Shown here: positions 17,121-26,810 of the stretch, piece by piece | Position numbering within the stretch: the stretch's first letter is position 1 | Layout: each line of letters begins with the position of its first letter | NCBI RefSeq assembly: GCF_011059135.1 | Contig: NZ_JAALGD010000010.1 | Location: forward strand, 114,841 to 178,840 | Origin: Brevibacillus sp. SYP-B805 | GTDB lineage: Bacteria > Bacillota > Bacilli > Brevibacillales > Brevibacillaceae | DNA: 64,000 nt | Direction: 5' to 3' | The notes under the pieces: generated by a model | Seen by the model: the letters and a program-made list of their open reading frames with translations, nothing else | What the model was told of the DNA's origin: nothing | The model's database searches: none | Made by a program: the position numbers and the translations under genes

Positions 17121-18086
17121 GTGAAACGGAGCAGCTGGCTGGAACATGTCGTCTCTGCCGAAGAGGCGGGCATGACGGTGGAGCGGGTCATCCGGGAGAA
17201 AATGGCCGTCTCCGGCCGCATGCTGCAGCGGCTGACACGCAGCAAGGGGATACAATTGAACCGCAAGCCCCCTTATCTGCAGCGAACGGTAAAAGAAGGC
17301 GACCGCATCCGCGTGCGCATCGCCGACAAAGCGGCCGATCTCCCGGCACCCGCAGCCGGGAAGCCCGCCGGAATCGATCTTGATATCCTGTACGAAGATG
17401 AGCAGTACATCATCGTCAACAAGCCCGCCGGCATGATGGTTCATCCGGTGAACCCGGAGCAGTCGGGCACGCTGGTCCATCGGCTGGCTGCATACTTGCG
17501 GCAGCGGGGAGAAGCGGCTGCCGTCCATGCCGTCCATCGGCTGGACAAGGAGACGACAGGGGCCATTTTGCTGGCCAAGAGCGGTTATGCCCATCAGCTG
17601 GCGGACCGCATGTTACGCGAGGGAGCGCTTAAGCGCGAATACGTCGCGGTGGTGTGCGGGCAGATAAAGGACGATCAGGGCACCGTCGAAGCTCCGATCG
17701 CCCGTGATCCTTCCCATCCCACCCGGCGCCGCGTTGACGAGAAAGGCGAGCCGGCCATCACGCATTACGCCGTCCTGGCCCGCTCCGCACGCGCCACGCT
17801 GGTCCGGGTCTGGCTCGAAACCGGGAGAACCCATCAGATTCGTGTCCACTTTGCGCATCTGGGCCATCCGCTTGCCGGTGACAGGCTTTACGGCGGGACG
17901 CGGTTTTCCTTTTCGCGCCAGGCTCTCCACGCGTACCGTCTGGCCCTGCGGCATCCGGTGGACGGCAGGGAGATCGACGTAACGGCAGCGCTGCCGGAGG
18001 ATATGATACGCTTCATTCAACCGGAATTCCATACTATGGTAAACGCTTTAGTAGTTTCCCCTGATAAAATGTCACAGAAACGTTAA
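17121..18086 (+). CDS. RluA/RluD-family pseudouridine synthase
   Basis: Protein of 321 residues with an N-terminal S4-like RNA-binding region (residues ~10-70: GMTVERVIREKMAVSGRMLQRL) and a catalytic domain with the family box VHRLDKETTGAILLAK, whose Asp is the catalytic residue. Further typical segments are NKPAGMMVHP and ETGRTHQIRVHFAHLGHPLAGD. It converts uridine to pseudouridine in rRNA or tRNA; the exact site cannot be told. The start is GTG at 17121 with GGGGGAT seven bases upstream. It follows the aminopeptidase by 39 bases and may be co-transcribed with it. Confidence 0.92.
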   Translation: MKRSSWLEHVVSAEEAGMTVERVIREKMAVSGRMLQRLTRSKGIQLNRKPPYLQRTVKEGDRIRVRIADKAADLPAPAAGKPAGIDLDILYEDEQYIIVNKPAGMMVHPVNPEQSGTLVHRLAAYLRQRGEAAAVHAVHRLDKETTGAILLAKSGYAHQLADRMLREGALKREYVAVVCGQIKDDQGTVEAPIARDPSHPTRRRVDEKGEPAITHYAVLARSARATLVRVWLETGRTHQIRVHFAHLGHPLAGDRLYGGTRFSFSRQALHAYRLALRHPVDGREIDVTAALPEDMIRFIQPEFHTMVNALVVSPDKMSQKR

Positions 18087-18098
18087 GAAGTGTCCTTG

Positions 18099-18132
18099 AA
18101 CAGCAAAAGCCGCCAAAGCGGCTTTTGCTGTT
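18099..18132. terminator. Bidirectional terminator
   Basis: A perfect 15-bp stem (18099-18113 with 18118-18132) has a CAAA loop and A/T-rich outer ends. It separates the convergent pseudouridine synthase and SRPBCC genes. Confidence 0.85.
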
Positions 18133-18143
18133 TCCGGCGTATC

Positions 18144-18668
18144 TCATTTGCTTTGAAGCTCTACCAAAAAGTCGGCCAGGGAGTCCCAGCTTTGGGTAAT
18201 GCCCTGAATTACGCCCATATCCAGCACAGACTTGAGCGCTTCTTCCGTCGCGTACTGCGTACGGCTGATCAACTTCGTCTTGCCGTCATGTTCGACGAAT
18301 TCCAATGTAATCCGAGCCTCCGGCATGTTCTCGTTGACGTTGCCTTCCGCATCGGAGAACACATCGGTGTACACGATCCGCTCCGGTACTACGATTTCAT
18401 GAAAAACAGCCCTGCCCCACGATTCTTGACCGAAATATTCCTGGCTTTCGTCAACGCATTTCATGCAGTAATGCCATACGCCGCCAGGACGAAAATCGAT
18501 ATTACAAACCGTAAGCGGCCATCCTTTTGTCCCGAACCAACGCATTAAATGTTCGGCCTTCGAGAAAGCTTCGAACACCAATTCGCGCGGCGCGTCAAAA
18601 ACGCGTTCGAGTACAAGCTCGCGGCCTTCCACCTTCCAAACCAATTTATTGCTTGCACTGTTCACCAT
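18144..18668 (-). CDS. SRPBCC/AHSA1-family protein
   Basis: Protein of 174 residues of the AHSA1/CalC branch of the START-like SRPBCC fold. It shows the opening ELVLERVFDAPRELVFEAFSKAEHLMRWFG and the middle DFRPGGVWHYCMKCVDES, then TYPICAL long C-terminal helix ending LADFLVELQSK. These proteins bind hydrophobic ligands, but most have no known function. AAGGAGG lies eight bases before the ATG at 18668. It is divergent from the TetR-HlyD-RND operon across a 303-base gap, so common control with the pump is possible but not shown. Confidence 0.85.
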   Translation of the reverse strand: MVNSASNKLVWKVEGRELVLERVFDAPRELVFEAFSKAEHLMRWFGTKGWPLTVCNIDFRPGGVWHYCMKCVDESQEYFGQESWGRAVFHEIVVPERIVYTDVFSDAEGNVNENMPEARITLEFVEHDGKTKLISRTQYATEEALKSVLDMGVIQGITQSWDSLADFLVELQSK

Positions 18669-18884
18669 TTCAATATCCTCCTTGATTTTCGTTTGCAGTC
18701 AAAGCGGCCCTTCGAGATGATTGCCAGACCGATTATGATCTTCACGATACACCTCCATTTTTTGCGACTTCTGCAAATTATTAATATCCCGTGATTGGAA
18801 TATAACCATTTTTGAATATTCCCGTCAAGGAATTTATTATTTTGATTCCACGTTTGTGGGTAAAAATTTACAATTGAAAACGCA

Positions 18885-18955
18885 TGCAAGTATTTACTTA
18901 CATATATCGGCCGTGTATAATGAGGACTGCTGGAAATGAATGCAAGTGATTGCAT
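18885..18955 (+). promoter_or_regulatory. Promoter and two candidate TetR operators of the efflux operon
   Basis: TTTACT (18893-18898) and TATAAT (18916-18921) are 17 bases apart. One near-perfect palindrome, TGCAAGTATTTACTTACA (18885-18902), covers the -35 box, and a second, ATGCAAGTGATTGCAT (18940-18955), lies near the start of transcription. Both contain ATGCAAGT. The regulator encoded 17 bases further on is the likely binder. The rest of the 303-base gap (18669-18884) is A+T-rich with no gene visible. Confidence 0.6.
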
Positions 18956-18971
18956 ACATGGAGGATGAAAG

Positions 18972-19583
18972 ATGGGTAAAGAAATACAGCCGCCTATGGA
19001 AGGGAAGGGAGAGGAAAAGGAAACAAGGGAGCGCATCCTGGCGGCAGCCCGTCAGCTGATGGCGCAGAAAGGGTTCAAGGGAGCGACGACGCGCAAAATC
19101 TCCGAGCTGGCCGGCGTGAACGAAGTCACCATTTTCCGCCATTTCCAAAACAAGGAGCGGATTCTGCTGGAACTGTTGGAGGAGCTGACGTCGATCCGCC
19201 CTCTTCTTGCGGAAAGCATCCGGGGGGAGTTTGCCAGCCTGAAGGAATTGTTGGTGCATTACGCCCGCACGTATTACCAGTCGCTGGTGGAACGCAAGGA
19301 GATCATGATGATCTGCATGATCGAGGGGGAGAATCACCCGGAAGTCTTGAAACTGCTCAGCCGCATGCCATTGACGGCCGTGGAGGTGCTGGCAGAAAAA
19401 TTGGAGCGGCTTCATCAGCAGGGCAGGATTCCGCCTGGCGATTTTCAGACCGCCTCCCTCATGTTTGTCTCCGCGTTCTTTTATGCGTTTATGGGCAAGT
19501 ATCGCGCCAAGATTGCGCTTGACGAGGAACAACTGTTTCTCAGCGCGGCGGACGTTTTGCTGCACGGCATTGGGCATCCCTGA
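18972..19583 (+). CDS. TetR-family repressor of the RND pump
   Basis: Protein of 203 residues with an N-terminal TetR helix-turn-helix (residues ~18-65: ERILAAARQLMAQKGFKGATTRKISELAGVNEVTIFRHF) and an all-helical ligand domain. GGAGG precedes the ATG at good spacing. It is first in an operon with a membrane-fusion lipoprotein and an RND pump, the usual layout for a local repressor relieved by pump substrates. Two palindromes around the promoter support autoregulation. Confidence 0.9.
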   Translation: MGKEIQPPMEGKGEEKETRERILAAARQLMAQKGFKGATTRKISELAGVNEVTIFRHFQNKERILLELLEELTSIRPLLAESIRGEFASLKELLVHYARTYYQSLVERKEIMMICMIEGENHPEVLKLLSRMPLTAVEVLAEKLERLHQQGRIPPGDFQTASLMFVSAFFYAFMGKYRAKIALDEEQLFLSAADVLLHGIGHP

Positions 19584-19669
19584 AATTTTGCCAGACGCTG
19601 CATCGTATTACCGGCATGAATGAAAATCGTCATGATATGGGAAATATGGGAATGGGAGAGAAGGGTGAC

Positions 19670-20902
19670 ATGAAGAAAAAGTGGCTTTATCTGGCCCTGA
19701 TCGCGGGGCTGCTGACGACCACGGCCTGCAGCGGCAAGGATGCAAGCCAGGCGGAGGCCCGAGAGACCAAAACAGTGGAGGTAACCTCCGTCAAACGGGA
19801 GAAAGCGGTGCGGATCTCCGAGCTGTCCGGCACGCTGCTGCCGGCGGAGGAAGCCCTTGTCTCGTTCGAGGTGGGCGGCCGGATCGTCCAGCTGAACAAG
19901 AACGAGGGCGATCCTGTGAAAGCGGGCGAGGTGATCGCGCGGATCGACGCCAGCGATTATGCGCTGCAGGTTGAGCGGGCCAACGCCGTGGTCGAACAGA
20001 CCGGCGCCAGCCTGGCGAAAACCAACAAGGGCGCCCGCCAGCAGGAGCTGATTCAGGCCAAAGCCATGCTGGACAAGGCGAAAATCGCCTACCAAAAGGC
20101 GGCCGAAGATTTCAAAAAATACGATAAGCTGTACCAGGAAAAGGCGATTTCCCGGGACGCCTTTGAAAATGCCCGGGACCAAGTGGAACTTGCCCAAAGG
20201 GATCTGGTGGCTGCGGAACAGGCGTATTCCCTGACCGTGCAGGGGGCACGCGCGGAAGATCGGGCCATGCAGCGCTCCAGCTACGACCAGGCGGTGATTT
20301 CCAGGGAGCAGGCCGCATTGTCGCTGGCCAAAACGCAGCTGAAGGCCCCCATCAGCGGCACGGTGATCAGCAAGCTCACCTCTGTCGGAGAACTGATCAA
20401 CGTGGGAACCCCCGTCTATCGCGTCGGCAACATCGATACCCTGAAGGTGGTGCTGCCGGTGCCTGACCATGAGATTTCCGCGTGGAGGGAAGGGGAAACC
20501 GTCTCGCTCACCCTCTACGGCAGCAAACGGGACGGCAAGGTCGCCAAAATCTATCCGGCGACCAACCAAAGCACGGGAACGATCGGTGTGGAAGTCAGCA
20601 TCCCCAATCCGCAGCATGATTGGTTCGCCGGCCAGGTTGTCAAGGCGAGCAAGCAGATTGCGGGCAGGGAGGGCATTTTCGTCCCGGTGGAAGCGGTGAT
20701 CAGCCGAGGCAGCAATCATCCGTTCGTCTATCTGAATGCAGGGGGAAAAGCGGTCAAAACCGAGGTAACCGTCGGCGAGCTGCAGGATAATCAGCTGGAG
20801 ATCACCTCCGGCCTCAAAGAAGGCGATCAGGTGGTCGTCAAAGGGGGAGACCGCCTGTTTGACGGTGACCCAATCGTGGTGGCAGGAGGTAGCCAACCGT
20901 GA
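19670..20902 (+). CDS. Membrane-fusion lipoprotein of an RND pump (HlyD/AcrA-like)
   Basis: Protein of 410 residues. The N-terminus MKKKWLYLALIAGLLTTTAC is a lipoprotein signal, anchoring the protein to the outer face of the cell membrane. It continues with the lipoyl/barrel-sandwich segment GGRIVQLNKNEGDPVKAGEVIARID, a long helical hairpin (about 105-215), the return strand LKAPISGTVISKL and a beta-barrel. I chose ATG at 19670 over 19616 because AGAAGGG precedes it and because it starts the signal. Its TGA overlaps the RND gene by four bases. In Gram-positive cells no outer-membrane channel is needed, so it probably stabilises or guides the pump. Confidence 0.9.
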   Translation: MKKKWLYLALIAGLLTTTACSGKDASQAEARETKTVEVTSVKREKAVRISELSGTLLPAEEALVSFEVGGRIVQLNKNEGDPVKAGEVIARIDASDYALQVERANAVVEQTGASLAKTNKGARQQELIQAKAMLDKAKIAYQKAAEDFKKYDKLYQEKAISRDAFENARDQVELAQRDLVAAEQAYSLTVQGARAEDRAMQRSSYDQAVISREQAALSLAKTQLKAPISGTVISKLTSVGELINVGTPVYRVGNIDTLKVVLPVPDHEISAWREGETVSLTLYGSKRDGKVAKIYPATNQSTGTIGVEVSIPNPQHDWFAGQVVKASKQIAGREGIFVPVEAVISRGSNHPFVYLNAGGKAVKTEVTVGELQDNQLEITSGLKEGDQVVVKGGDRLFDGDPIVVAGGSQP

Positions 20903-23900
20903 TCGAGTACATCATTCGGAAACGCAAGATCACCCTGCTGTTTTTCGCCATGGTGGTGCTTGTCGGCTTCCTCAGCTTCTTCCAGCTGCCCAGGCAGGAA
21001 TCGCCTGACATCGTCGTCAACATCGCGACGGTGACCACGATCTATCCCGGGGCCTCGCCGGAGAAGGTGGAGCAGACCGTCACCAAGAAGCTGGAAGAGA
21101 AGATCAATGAGCTGCAGGGCTTGAAATACATCTCCTCCACCTCCAGCCTGGGGGTTTCCATTATCGTGGTGGAAACCCAGAGCGACGTCGATCCCAAGCA
21201 GAAATGGGATGAACTGCGCAAAAAGGTGAAGGACGCCGAAGCGGATCTTCCCGATGAGGCGAAGCAGCCGATCATCAACGACGACCTGAACCGTACCTTC
21301 GTGCAGACCTTCGCGGTCACGGCGGATGACCGCGAGCAGCTGTACACGCTGCGCGACATGCTCAAATCGTGGAAAGATCAGCTGCGGACGATCCCCAATG
21401 TGGCCGACGTCACCATCGAGGGGCTGCCGGAGGAGCAGGTCCGCATCGAGGTGGATACCCAGAAGCTGAACCAGTACGACCTGTCCTGGGCGCAAGTGAT
21501 GATGGCGGTGAAAAACGAAAACGAGCGCACCCCGCTCGGCGACCTGACTGTCGACAATCGTACCTACCAGCTGAAGCTGGCGGAATCACGCCAGGTGGAC
21601 GAGTTGAACAATGTGATCATCTCTCGGACCAAAGACGGGTATCCGATCTACCTGAAAGACATCGGCCGCGTGAAGCTGGCGACGGAACAGATCAAATCCT
21701 ATTCGTACTTCAACGGCAAGCCCTCCGTCTCGATCAGCATCAACGCGGAGACGGGAAGCGATGTGCCGAGCCTGCAGAAGCGGGTGGACGAGATGATGGG
21801 CGTGTTGGAGAAGCAGCTGCCGGCCTGGGCGCACAAACATTCCATCTATTCCCAGGAAGAACGGGTAACGGAGCTGTTCACCGACCTGACGCGCGAGATG
21901 ATCATCGCCGTGGTCGCGGTGCTGGTTGTCTGCACCTTGGGGCTGAATCTGATCACATCGTTTGTGGTGGCGCTGGCGATCCCGATCTCCATCGCCGTCG
22001 GGCTGATGTTCCTGCCGTCGCTTGACATTACGCTCAACATGATCTCCATCGTCTCGCTCATCATCGTGCTGGGCATCCTTGTCGATGACGCGGTGGTGGT
22101 GAACGACAACATCGAGCGCAGGCTGTCGGTACTGGGCGAAAGTCCCTACCGGGCGGCGGTCAACGGGGCGAAGGAAGTCTCCATCTCCATCCTGACGGCA
22201 ACGCTGGCGACCATCGCCTCCTTTGGCCCCCTGATGTTTCTGAACGGCAACGCCGGACAGTTCATCCGTCCGGTGCCGATGATCATCTCGTTGACGATGC
22301 TGGCGTCCATGATCATGTCGCTGACGATCATTCCGATCTTCCGTCAGTGGTATGAAGCGCGTAGCCGCAGAGGGGTCGACGGGTACCGCAAGCCAGCCGG
22401 TCTGTTGGGCAGACAGATTCAGCAGCTGACCCAATGGTATGCCAACGTGTTGATGCCGAAGATTTTGAAACGGCCGCTGCTGACCGGTATGGTCGGGGTA
22501 CTGATCGGCACGAGTGCCTATCTGCTCATTCCTTTTACGCCCGTGGAGCTTTTCCCACCGGATGACCGCCCGCAGTTTCTGGTGAACATCCGCGTTCCGG
22601 TCGGCAGCAGCATTGAAGAGACCAACCGCGTGGTGAAGGGGGTCTCCGACTGGATCATGAAGCAGCCGGGGATCGAATACGTCGCTTCCTACGCAGGCGG
22701 CAGCGCACCGAAAATGTTTGGCGGCGATACCGGGGCGGGTTCGGGCATCACGGTCGGCCAGCTGGTGGTCCGCTTTGACAAGAAAAAGGTGAGCATCGAC
22801 CAGATGATCGAGCCGTGGCGCGAGAAGTTCAAGGAAATGTATCCGGAAGCGAGCATCATCCCCAAAGAGCTGGAGGCCGGCCCACCGGTAGGGAAGCCGG
22901 TAGTGATCCGCATTTACGGGGAAGATCTGGAGACGCTGCGCCGCCTGGCTGAACAGGTCAAGGACAACATGGCCAAGGTGCCGGGTGTCTACGATATCCA
23001 GGACGATCTCGGCATCGAGCGCTATACGCTGGAGCTGGAAGTCAACAAGGCATTGATGGAGCAGAAGCTGGTGAACTACGCGGATCTGTCGCGCACCTTG
23101 CGTCTGGTCAGCGAGGGCATTACCGTCAGTCAATTCGATGACGGCACCGACCTGATCGACATGAACCTCTATCTGGATAAAGCGGGGGAGGTTGATCCGA
23201 GCGTCATCTTCCAGCGCTTGACGGTCACCAATGCCCTCGGCGAACAGATCCCGCTTGCGCAGCTGGCCCGCATCAAGACGACGTTCAGCCTGCAGGCGAT
23301 TCCGCACCGCGATCTGTCCCGAACCGTCACGATTTCCAGTGAAGTGAAAGATCGCACGCCCACCGAGGTCATGCAGGAGATCACGCCGATCCTGGAGGGC
23401 ATGCAGATGCCGGAGGGCTACCGCTGGGAGACGGGCGGGGAGACGTCCGAGCAGACAGACATCTTTATCGACATGGGGAAACTCTCCGTGATCGTGGTGT
23501 TCCTGATTCTCATCCTGATCGCGATGCAGTTCTACTCGCTCAGCATTCCCGTGCTGGTCATGAGTACGATCTACCTCGCCTTTGCGGGCAGCCTGATTGG
23601 GTTGTTTGTGACCCAGACCCCGCTTGGCTTCATGACGATGATGGGGGTTATCTCGCTGTCGGGAATCGTCGTCCGGAACGGAATCGTGCTGATCGAGTTC
23701 ATCGAAGAGGCGCGCCATGCCGGCTTGGAGCTGAAGCAGGCGGTCATCCAGGCCGGAGAAGCCCGACTGCGCCCGATCCTGCTCACGTCGATGACAGCCG
23801 TGGCCGGACTGCTGCCGCTGGCGTTTTCGGGTGATGTGCTGTTTACGCCGCTTGCCGTCACCATCATCTTCGGTTTGCTGTTCTCCACGGTGCTGACGCT

Positions 23901-24021
23901 GGTGGTCGTCCCCTCGTTTTATACGGTGCTGGCCGTCCGCAAAGAGAAGAGGCGGGCGGAGAAAGCCGCGAAACGTCCCGACGTGTATGGCCCGGAAGCC
24001 GAACTGGGGATAAACGGATAA
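20899..24021 (+). CDS. RND-family efflux transporter (AcrB/SwrC-like)
   Basis: Protein of 1040 residues with the normal RND topology: one N-terminal membrane helix (ITLLFFAMVVLVGFLSFF), a large outer loop opening FQLPRQESPDI, a helix bundle around residues 330-490, a second outer loop, and a final bundle from about 850. The helix-4 segment ILVDDAVVVNDNIERR carries the paired aspartates for proton translocation. GTG at 20899 follows AGGAGG and overlaps the lipoprotein stop (GTGA). Relatives in Bacillales, such as SwrC, export surfactants or other amphiphiles; the real substrate here is unknown. Confidence 0.92.
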   Translation: MIEYIIRKRKITLLFFAMVVLVGFLSFFQLPRQESPDIVVNIATVTTIYPGASPEKVEQTVTKKLEEKINELQGLKYISSTSSLGVSIIVVETQSDVDPKQKWDELRKKVKDAEADLPDEAKQPIINDDLNRTFVQTFAVTADDREQLYTLRDMLKSWKDQLRTIPNVADVTIEGLPEEQVRIEVDTQKLNQYDLSWAQVMMAVKNENERTPLGDLTVDNRTYQLKLAESRQVDELNNVIISRTKDGYPIYLKDIGRVKLATEQIKSYSYFNGKPSVSISINAETGSDVPSLQKRVDEMMGVLEKQLPAWAHKHSIYSQEERVTELFTDLTREMIIAVVAVLVVCTLGLNLITSFVVALAIPISIAVGLMFLPSLDITLNMISIVSLIIVLGILVDDAVVVNDNIERRLSVLGESPYRAAVNGAKEVSISILTATLATIASFGPLMFLNGNAGQFIRPVPMIISLTMLASMIMSLTIIPIFRQWYEARSRRGVDGYRKPAGLLGRQIQQLTQWYANVLMPKILKRPLLTGMVGVLIGTSAYLLIPFTPVELFPPDDRPQFLVNIRVPVGSSIEETNRVVKGVSDWIMKQPGIEYVASYAGGSAPKMFGGDTGAGSGITVGQLVVRFDKKKVSIDQMIEPWREKFKEMYPEASIIPKELEAGPPVGKPVVIRIYGEDLETLRRLAEQVKDNMAKVPGVYDIQDDLGIERYTLELEVNKALMEQKLVNYADLSRTLRLVSEGITVSQFDDGTDLIDMNLYLDKAGEVDPSVIFQRLTVTNALGEQIPLAQLARIKTTFSLQAIPHRDLSRTVTISSEVKDRTPTEVMQEITPILEGMQMPEGYRWETGGETSEQTDIFIDMGKLSVIVVFLILILIAMQFYSLSIPVLVMSTIYLAFAGSLIGLFVTQTPLGFMTMMGVISLSGIVVRNGIVLIEFIEEARHAGLELKQAVIQAGEARLRPILLTSMTAVAGLLPLAFSGDVLFTPLAVTIIFGLLFSTVLTLVVVPSFYTVLAVRKEKRRAEKAAKRPDVYGPEAELGING

Positions 24022-24037
24022 GCGCGGCTGCATACAG

Positions 24038-24068
24038 GAGGTCCCTGATTGACAAGGGGCCTCTTTTT
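24038..24068 (+). terminator. Terminator of the efflux operon
   Basis: Eight-bp stem with one G-U pair (24038-24045 with 24056-24063), followed by five T residues. Confidence 0.85.
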
Positions 24069-24152
24069 GTGCTTCGATTTTTCCATTTTTTGTAACGATG
24101 CGTGGTCTTCTGCCGTCAAATGGGTATCGATCGGAAAAAGGAGTTGTCACAG

Positions 24153-25409
24153 ATGCGCAGTATGCTCATGATGCTGGCACTATGGATATTTTCCTTGGCA
24201 GGATGCGAACGACCGGCGGCAGCTCCCGTTTCTCCGGTACCTCCGCCGACAGCAGGGACGCTTCCTCCTCCCGCCATCCTCTTCCATCCCGCCCCCCACG
24301 AGGAAAACGGGAAAATCACCTACCATGCGTTTCCCCAAAAGATCGCCCTCTCCCAACCCGTAGAAGGCAGGATGGTGCGGTTTGTTGCCAAACTGGCCAA
24401 AGACGAAAAGGTTTCGTGGGGATTGGGAAAAGATGAGGATGGCACCGATGGCTGGGCGATCGCGGACCCGTTTTTCCCCCTCAATGACGAATATCTGGTT
24501 GCGGCCGAAGTGCTGGGGGATAACGATGTGATCCTGCAAACGATTGTGTACCCTTCGCCCATTCGGATCGATCGGAAGGATCCCCACCTTTTCGACGAAC
24601 GGACCGCCAAAGTGGGGGACGTGGTCGCGGGGATGACCATCACGCGATTTGACATGAACCATTTCCCGAATGAGCCGCTGTCCTACTTCGGGATTGTGGA
24701 ATTTGCCGGCAGCGCGACCATAAAAGCAACGTACCAGCATTTTGGGGAAGCACACGAATTTCTGGGGGGCGCCATCTGTTTTTACGTGGACCCAGAATAC
24801 GCCGACAGAATCCCCCGCAGCCTGGGGGATGATCGGGTGCCGTTTTTTTGCGCCACCAATCCGGATGATTTCCGCAAGGTTGTCGGACCGCCGGGGAGCA
24901 CAGGGGCTGCCGCGCTTTCCATCGACGGGTTTACCTATGATTACCGCCCGACGGAAACGTGGAATCGGGCGAAAGTCACGGCCATCGAAGCCAGGGTGGA
25001 CCCCAACCTGTTTGATGAAACCAGCATCCAGGAAGGAAATGCGGTCGCCGGGTGGACCGTGACCCAAATCGTAAGAACGGGCAGCACCCCTGCCAACGTC
25101 GTCACCATCCAGTTTGAAGGCGAAGCGACAGGAACCGGAACGTTTTCTCAGGAAAATGCGGAAACCCTTTGCTTTGAACCGGATCGATCGTTTGCTCTCA
25201 GGATTCCCCGGAGTTTGCAGACGCCAGGGGGCATGATGCTGTGTGCGGCGAACAGTGGGGAGGTGATGGCCCGATTGGGGAAGGTTCACAACAAGCGGGG
25301 GGAGATCACGATTCGCCAGTACCGCTACGAGAAACGGGAAGCGGGCGATACCTATCAACAGGCCGAATTTGCAGACGTCCGGATTCTTGACGACCCGGCC
25401 GGCCGGTGA
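24153..25409 (+). CDS. Lipoprotein with duplicated domain, function unknown
   Basis: Protein of about 418 residues. A lipoprotein signal (MRSMLMMLALWIFSLAGC) is followed by a proline-rich linker. The start at 24153 has AAGGAG at good distance. Two copies of a domain follow, beginning near residues 142 and 283 with DPHLFDERTAKVGDVVAG and DPNLFDETSIQEGNAVAG, each followed by a beta-rich stretch and a cysteine (ICFYVDPEYADRIPRSL, LCFEPDRSFALRIPRSL). The protein is thus an internal tandem duplication of ~140 residues. No enzyme motif is visible; exposed on the cell surface, it may be a sensor or binding protein. It stands alone between the pump operon and ywfO. Confidence 0.75.
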   Translation: MRSMLMMLALWIFSLAGCERPAAAPVSPVPPPTAGTLPPPAILFHPAPHEENGKITYHAFPQKIALSQPVEGRMVRFVAKLAKDEKVSWGLGKDEDGTDGWAIADPFFPLNDEYLVAAEVLGDNDVILQTIVYPSPIRIDRKDPHLFDERTAKVGDVVAGMTITRFDMNHFPNEPLSYFGIVEFAGSATIKATYQHFGEAHEFLGGAICFYVDPEYADRIPRSLGDDRVPFFCATNPDDFRKVVGPPGSTGAAALSIDGFTYDYRPTETWNRAKVTAIEARVDPNLFDETSIQEGNAVAGWTVTQIVRTGSTPANVVTIQFEGEATGTGTFSQENAETLCFEPDRSFALRIPRSLQTPGGMMLCAANSGEVMARLGKVHNKRGEITIRQYRYEKREAGDTYQQAEFADVRILDDPAGR

Positions 25410-25428
25410 TGGGAAAACGGCGGGAATA

Positions 25429-25437
25429 TGCTATAAT
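25429..25437 (+). promoter_or_regulatory. Extended -10 promoter of ywfO-ywgA
   Basis: TGCTATAAT at 25429-25437 is an extended -10 element; no clear -35 is present. The ywfO start is 48 bases downstream. Confidence 0.55.
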
Positions 25438-25484
25438 GCTGATAGAAAATGGCAGCAAACGGAGTCGGAGAAGGGAGCATCCGG

Positions 25485-26810
25485 ATGCATAACCCAGAGC
25501 TACTCAGCGAAGAAAAAGTATTCAAGGACCCGGTTCATCGGTATGTGCATGTGCGCGAGCGGCTGATCTGGGATTTGATCAACGCTTCGGAATTTCAGCG
25601 CCTGCGCCGGATCAAGCAGTTGGGAACCAGCTATCTGACGTTCCATGGGGGAGAGCACAGCCGGTTCAACCATTCGCTCGGCGTCTATGAGATCATGAGG
25701 CGGATCCTGGAGACGTTTGAAGGGCGGATTCAGCTCTCCCGGGAAGAGAAGCTGCTCTGCCTGTGCGCGGCGCTCTTGCATGACGTGGGGCACGGCCCTT
25801 TTTCGCACTCGTTTGAAAAGGTGTTCCGCTTTCACCACGAGGACTGGACGCGGGCCATCATCACCGGCGAGACGGAGATCAACCGGATCCTGCGGCGGAT
25901 GGGAGACGGCTTCCCGCAGAAAGTGGCGGAAGTGATCGCCAAAACCTATGAAAACAAATTGATCGTCAGCCTGATCTCCAGCCAGATCGATGCGGACCGG
26001 ATGGATTACCTGCTGCGCGATGCCTACTATACAGGGGTGAACTACGGGAATTTCGATATCGAACGAATCCTCCGGCTGATGCGTCCCCATGAAGACGGAA
26101 TCGTCATCAAATTCAGCGGGATGCATGCGGTGGAAGACTACATCATGTCGCGCTACCAGATGTATTGGCAGGTCTATTTCCACCCCGTCACCCGCAGCGC
26201 GGAGGTTGTGCTGCGCAAGGTGTTTCAGCGGGCCAAGGATCTGTTCCAGGCCGGGTATTCCTTCCGGGTGGAACCCGTGCAGCTGCTGCCGTTTTTGCGT
26301 GAAGAGATCACGCTTGCCGATTATCTGGCGTTGGATGAAAGCGTGGTGTTTTACTATCTGCATCAGTGGAAGGCGGAGCAGGATCCGATTTTAAAAGATT
26401 TGTCGTCCCGGTTTCTTGACAGGAAATTATTTAAATACGTCGAATGTACTCCGAAGGATTTTCGGCTGATCGCCGATTTGCAGAAACTGTTTCTCGAAGC
26501 GGGCATCGATCCGTCCTATTACCTGGAAGTGGACTCCACCTCGGATCTGCCCTATGATTTCTATCGCCCCGGCGAAGACGAGGAGCGCATTCCCATCATG
26601 CTGCTGATGCCGTCGGGCGAGATCGTGGAATTGTCCAGAAAGTCGGAGATTGTCGAATCGATCAGCGGGAAGCGGCGCTTCGATTACAAGCTGTACTTCC
26701 CGCTTGAGAAAGTGCTGGCACTGCCGGAAGGTCTCCGCCAAGCGATTTGTGAACGTTTAGGAGTGGTGAAGGATGCTGATGGATCATGCCAAGATCATCC
26801 GTCTGATTGA
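25485..26810 (+). CDS. ywfO: HD-domain phosphohydrolase (YwfO family)
   Basis: Protein of 441 residues related to dNTP triphosphohydrolases. It shows FHGGEHSRFNHSLGVYEIM, the metal-binding HDVGH box (residues 99-103) with FSHSFE after it, and SSQIDADRMDYLLRD, which supplies the later HD-family aspartate. It probably hydrolyses nucleotides or acts as a regulator; the substrate is unproven. ATG at 25485 follows AAGGGAG by eight bases. The end overlaps ywgA by 38 bases in another frame, and the ywfO-ywgA pair is conserved in Bacillales. Confidence 0.9.
   Translation: MHNPELLSEEKVFKDPVHRYVHVRERLIWDLINASEFQRLRRIKQLGTSYLTFHGGEHSRFNHSLGVYEIMRRILETFEGRIQLSREEKLLCLCAALLHDVGHGPFSHSFEKVFRFHHEDWTRAIITGETEINRILRRMGDGFPQKVAEVIAKTYENKLIVSLISSQIDADRMDYLLRDAYYTGVNYGNFDIERILRLMRPHEDGIVIKFSGMHAVEDYIMSRYQMYWQVYFHPVTRSAEVVLRKVFQRAKDLFQAGYSFRVEPVQLLPFLREEITLADYLALDESVVFYYLHQWKAEQDPILKDLSSRFLDRKLFKYVECTPKDFRLIADLQKLFLEAGIDPSYYLEVDSTSDLPYDFYRPGEDEERIPIMLLMPSGEIVELSRKSEIVESISGKRRFDYKLYFPLEKVLALPEGLRQAICERLGVVKDADGSCQDHPSD

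Noticed and set aside
21586..24150. 854-codon minus-strand frame opposite the RND gene
   Set aside because: Shadow of a clear RND protein; rich in His/Arg/Gln as such shadows are.
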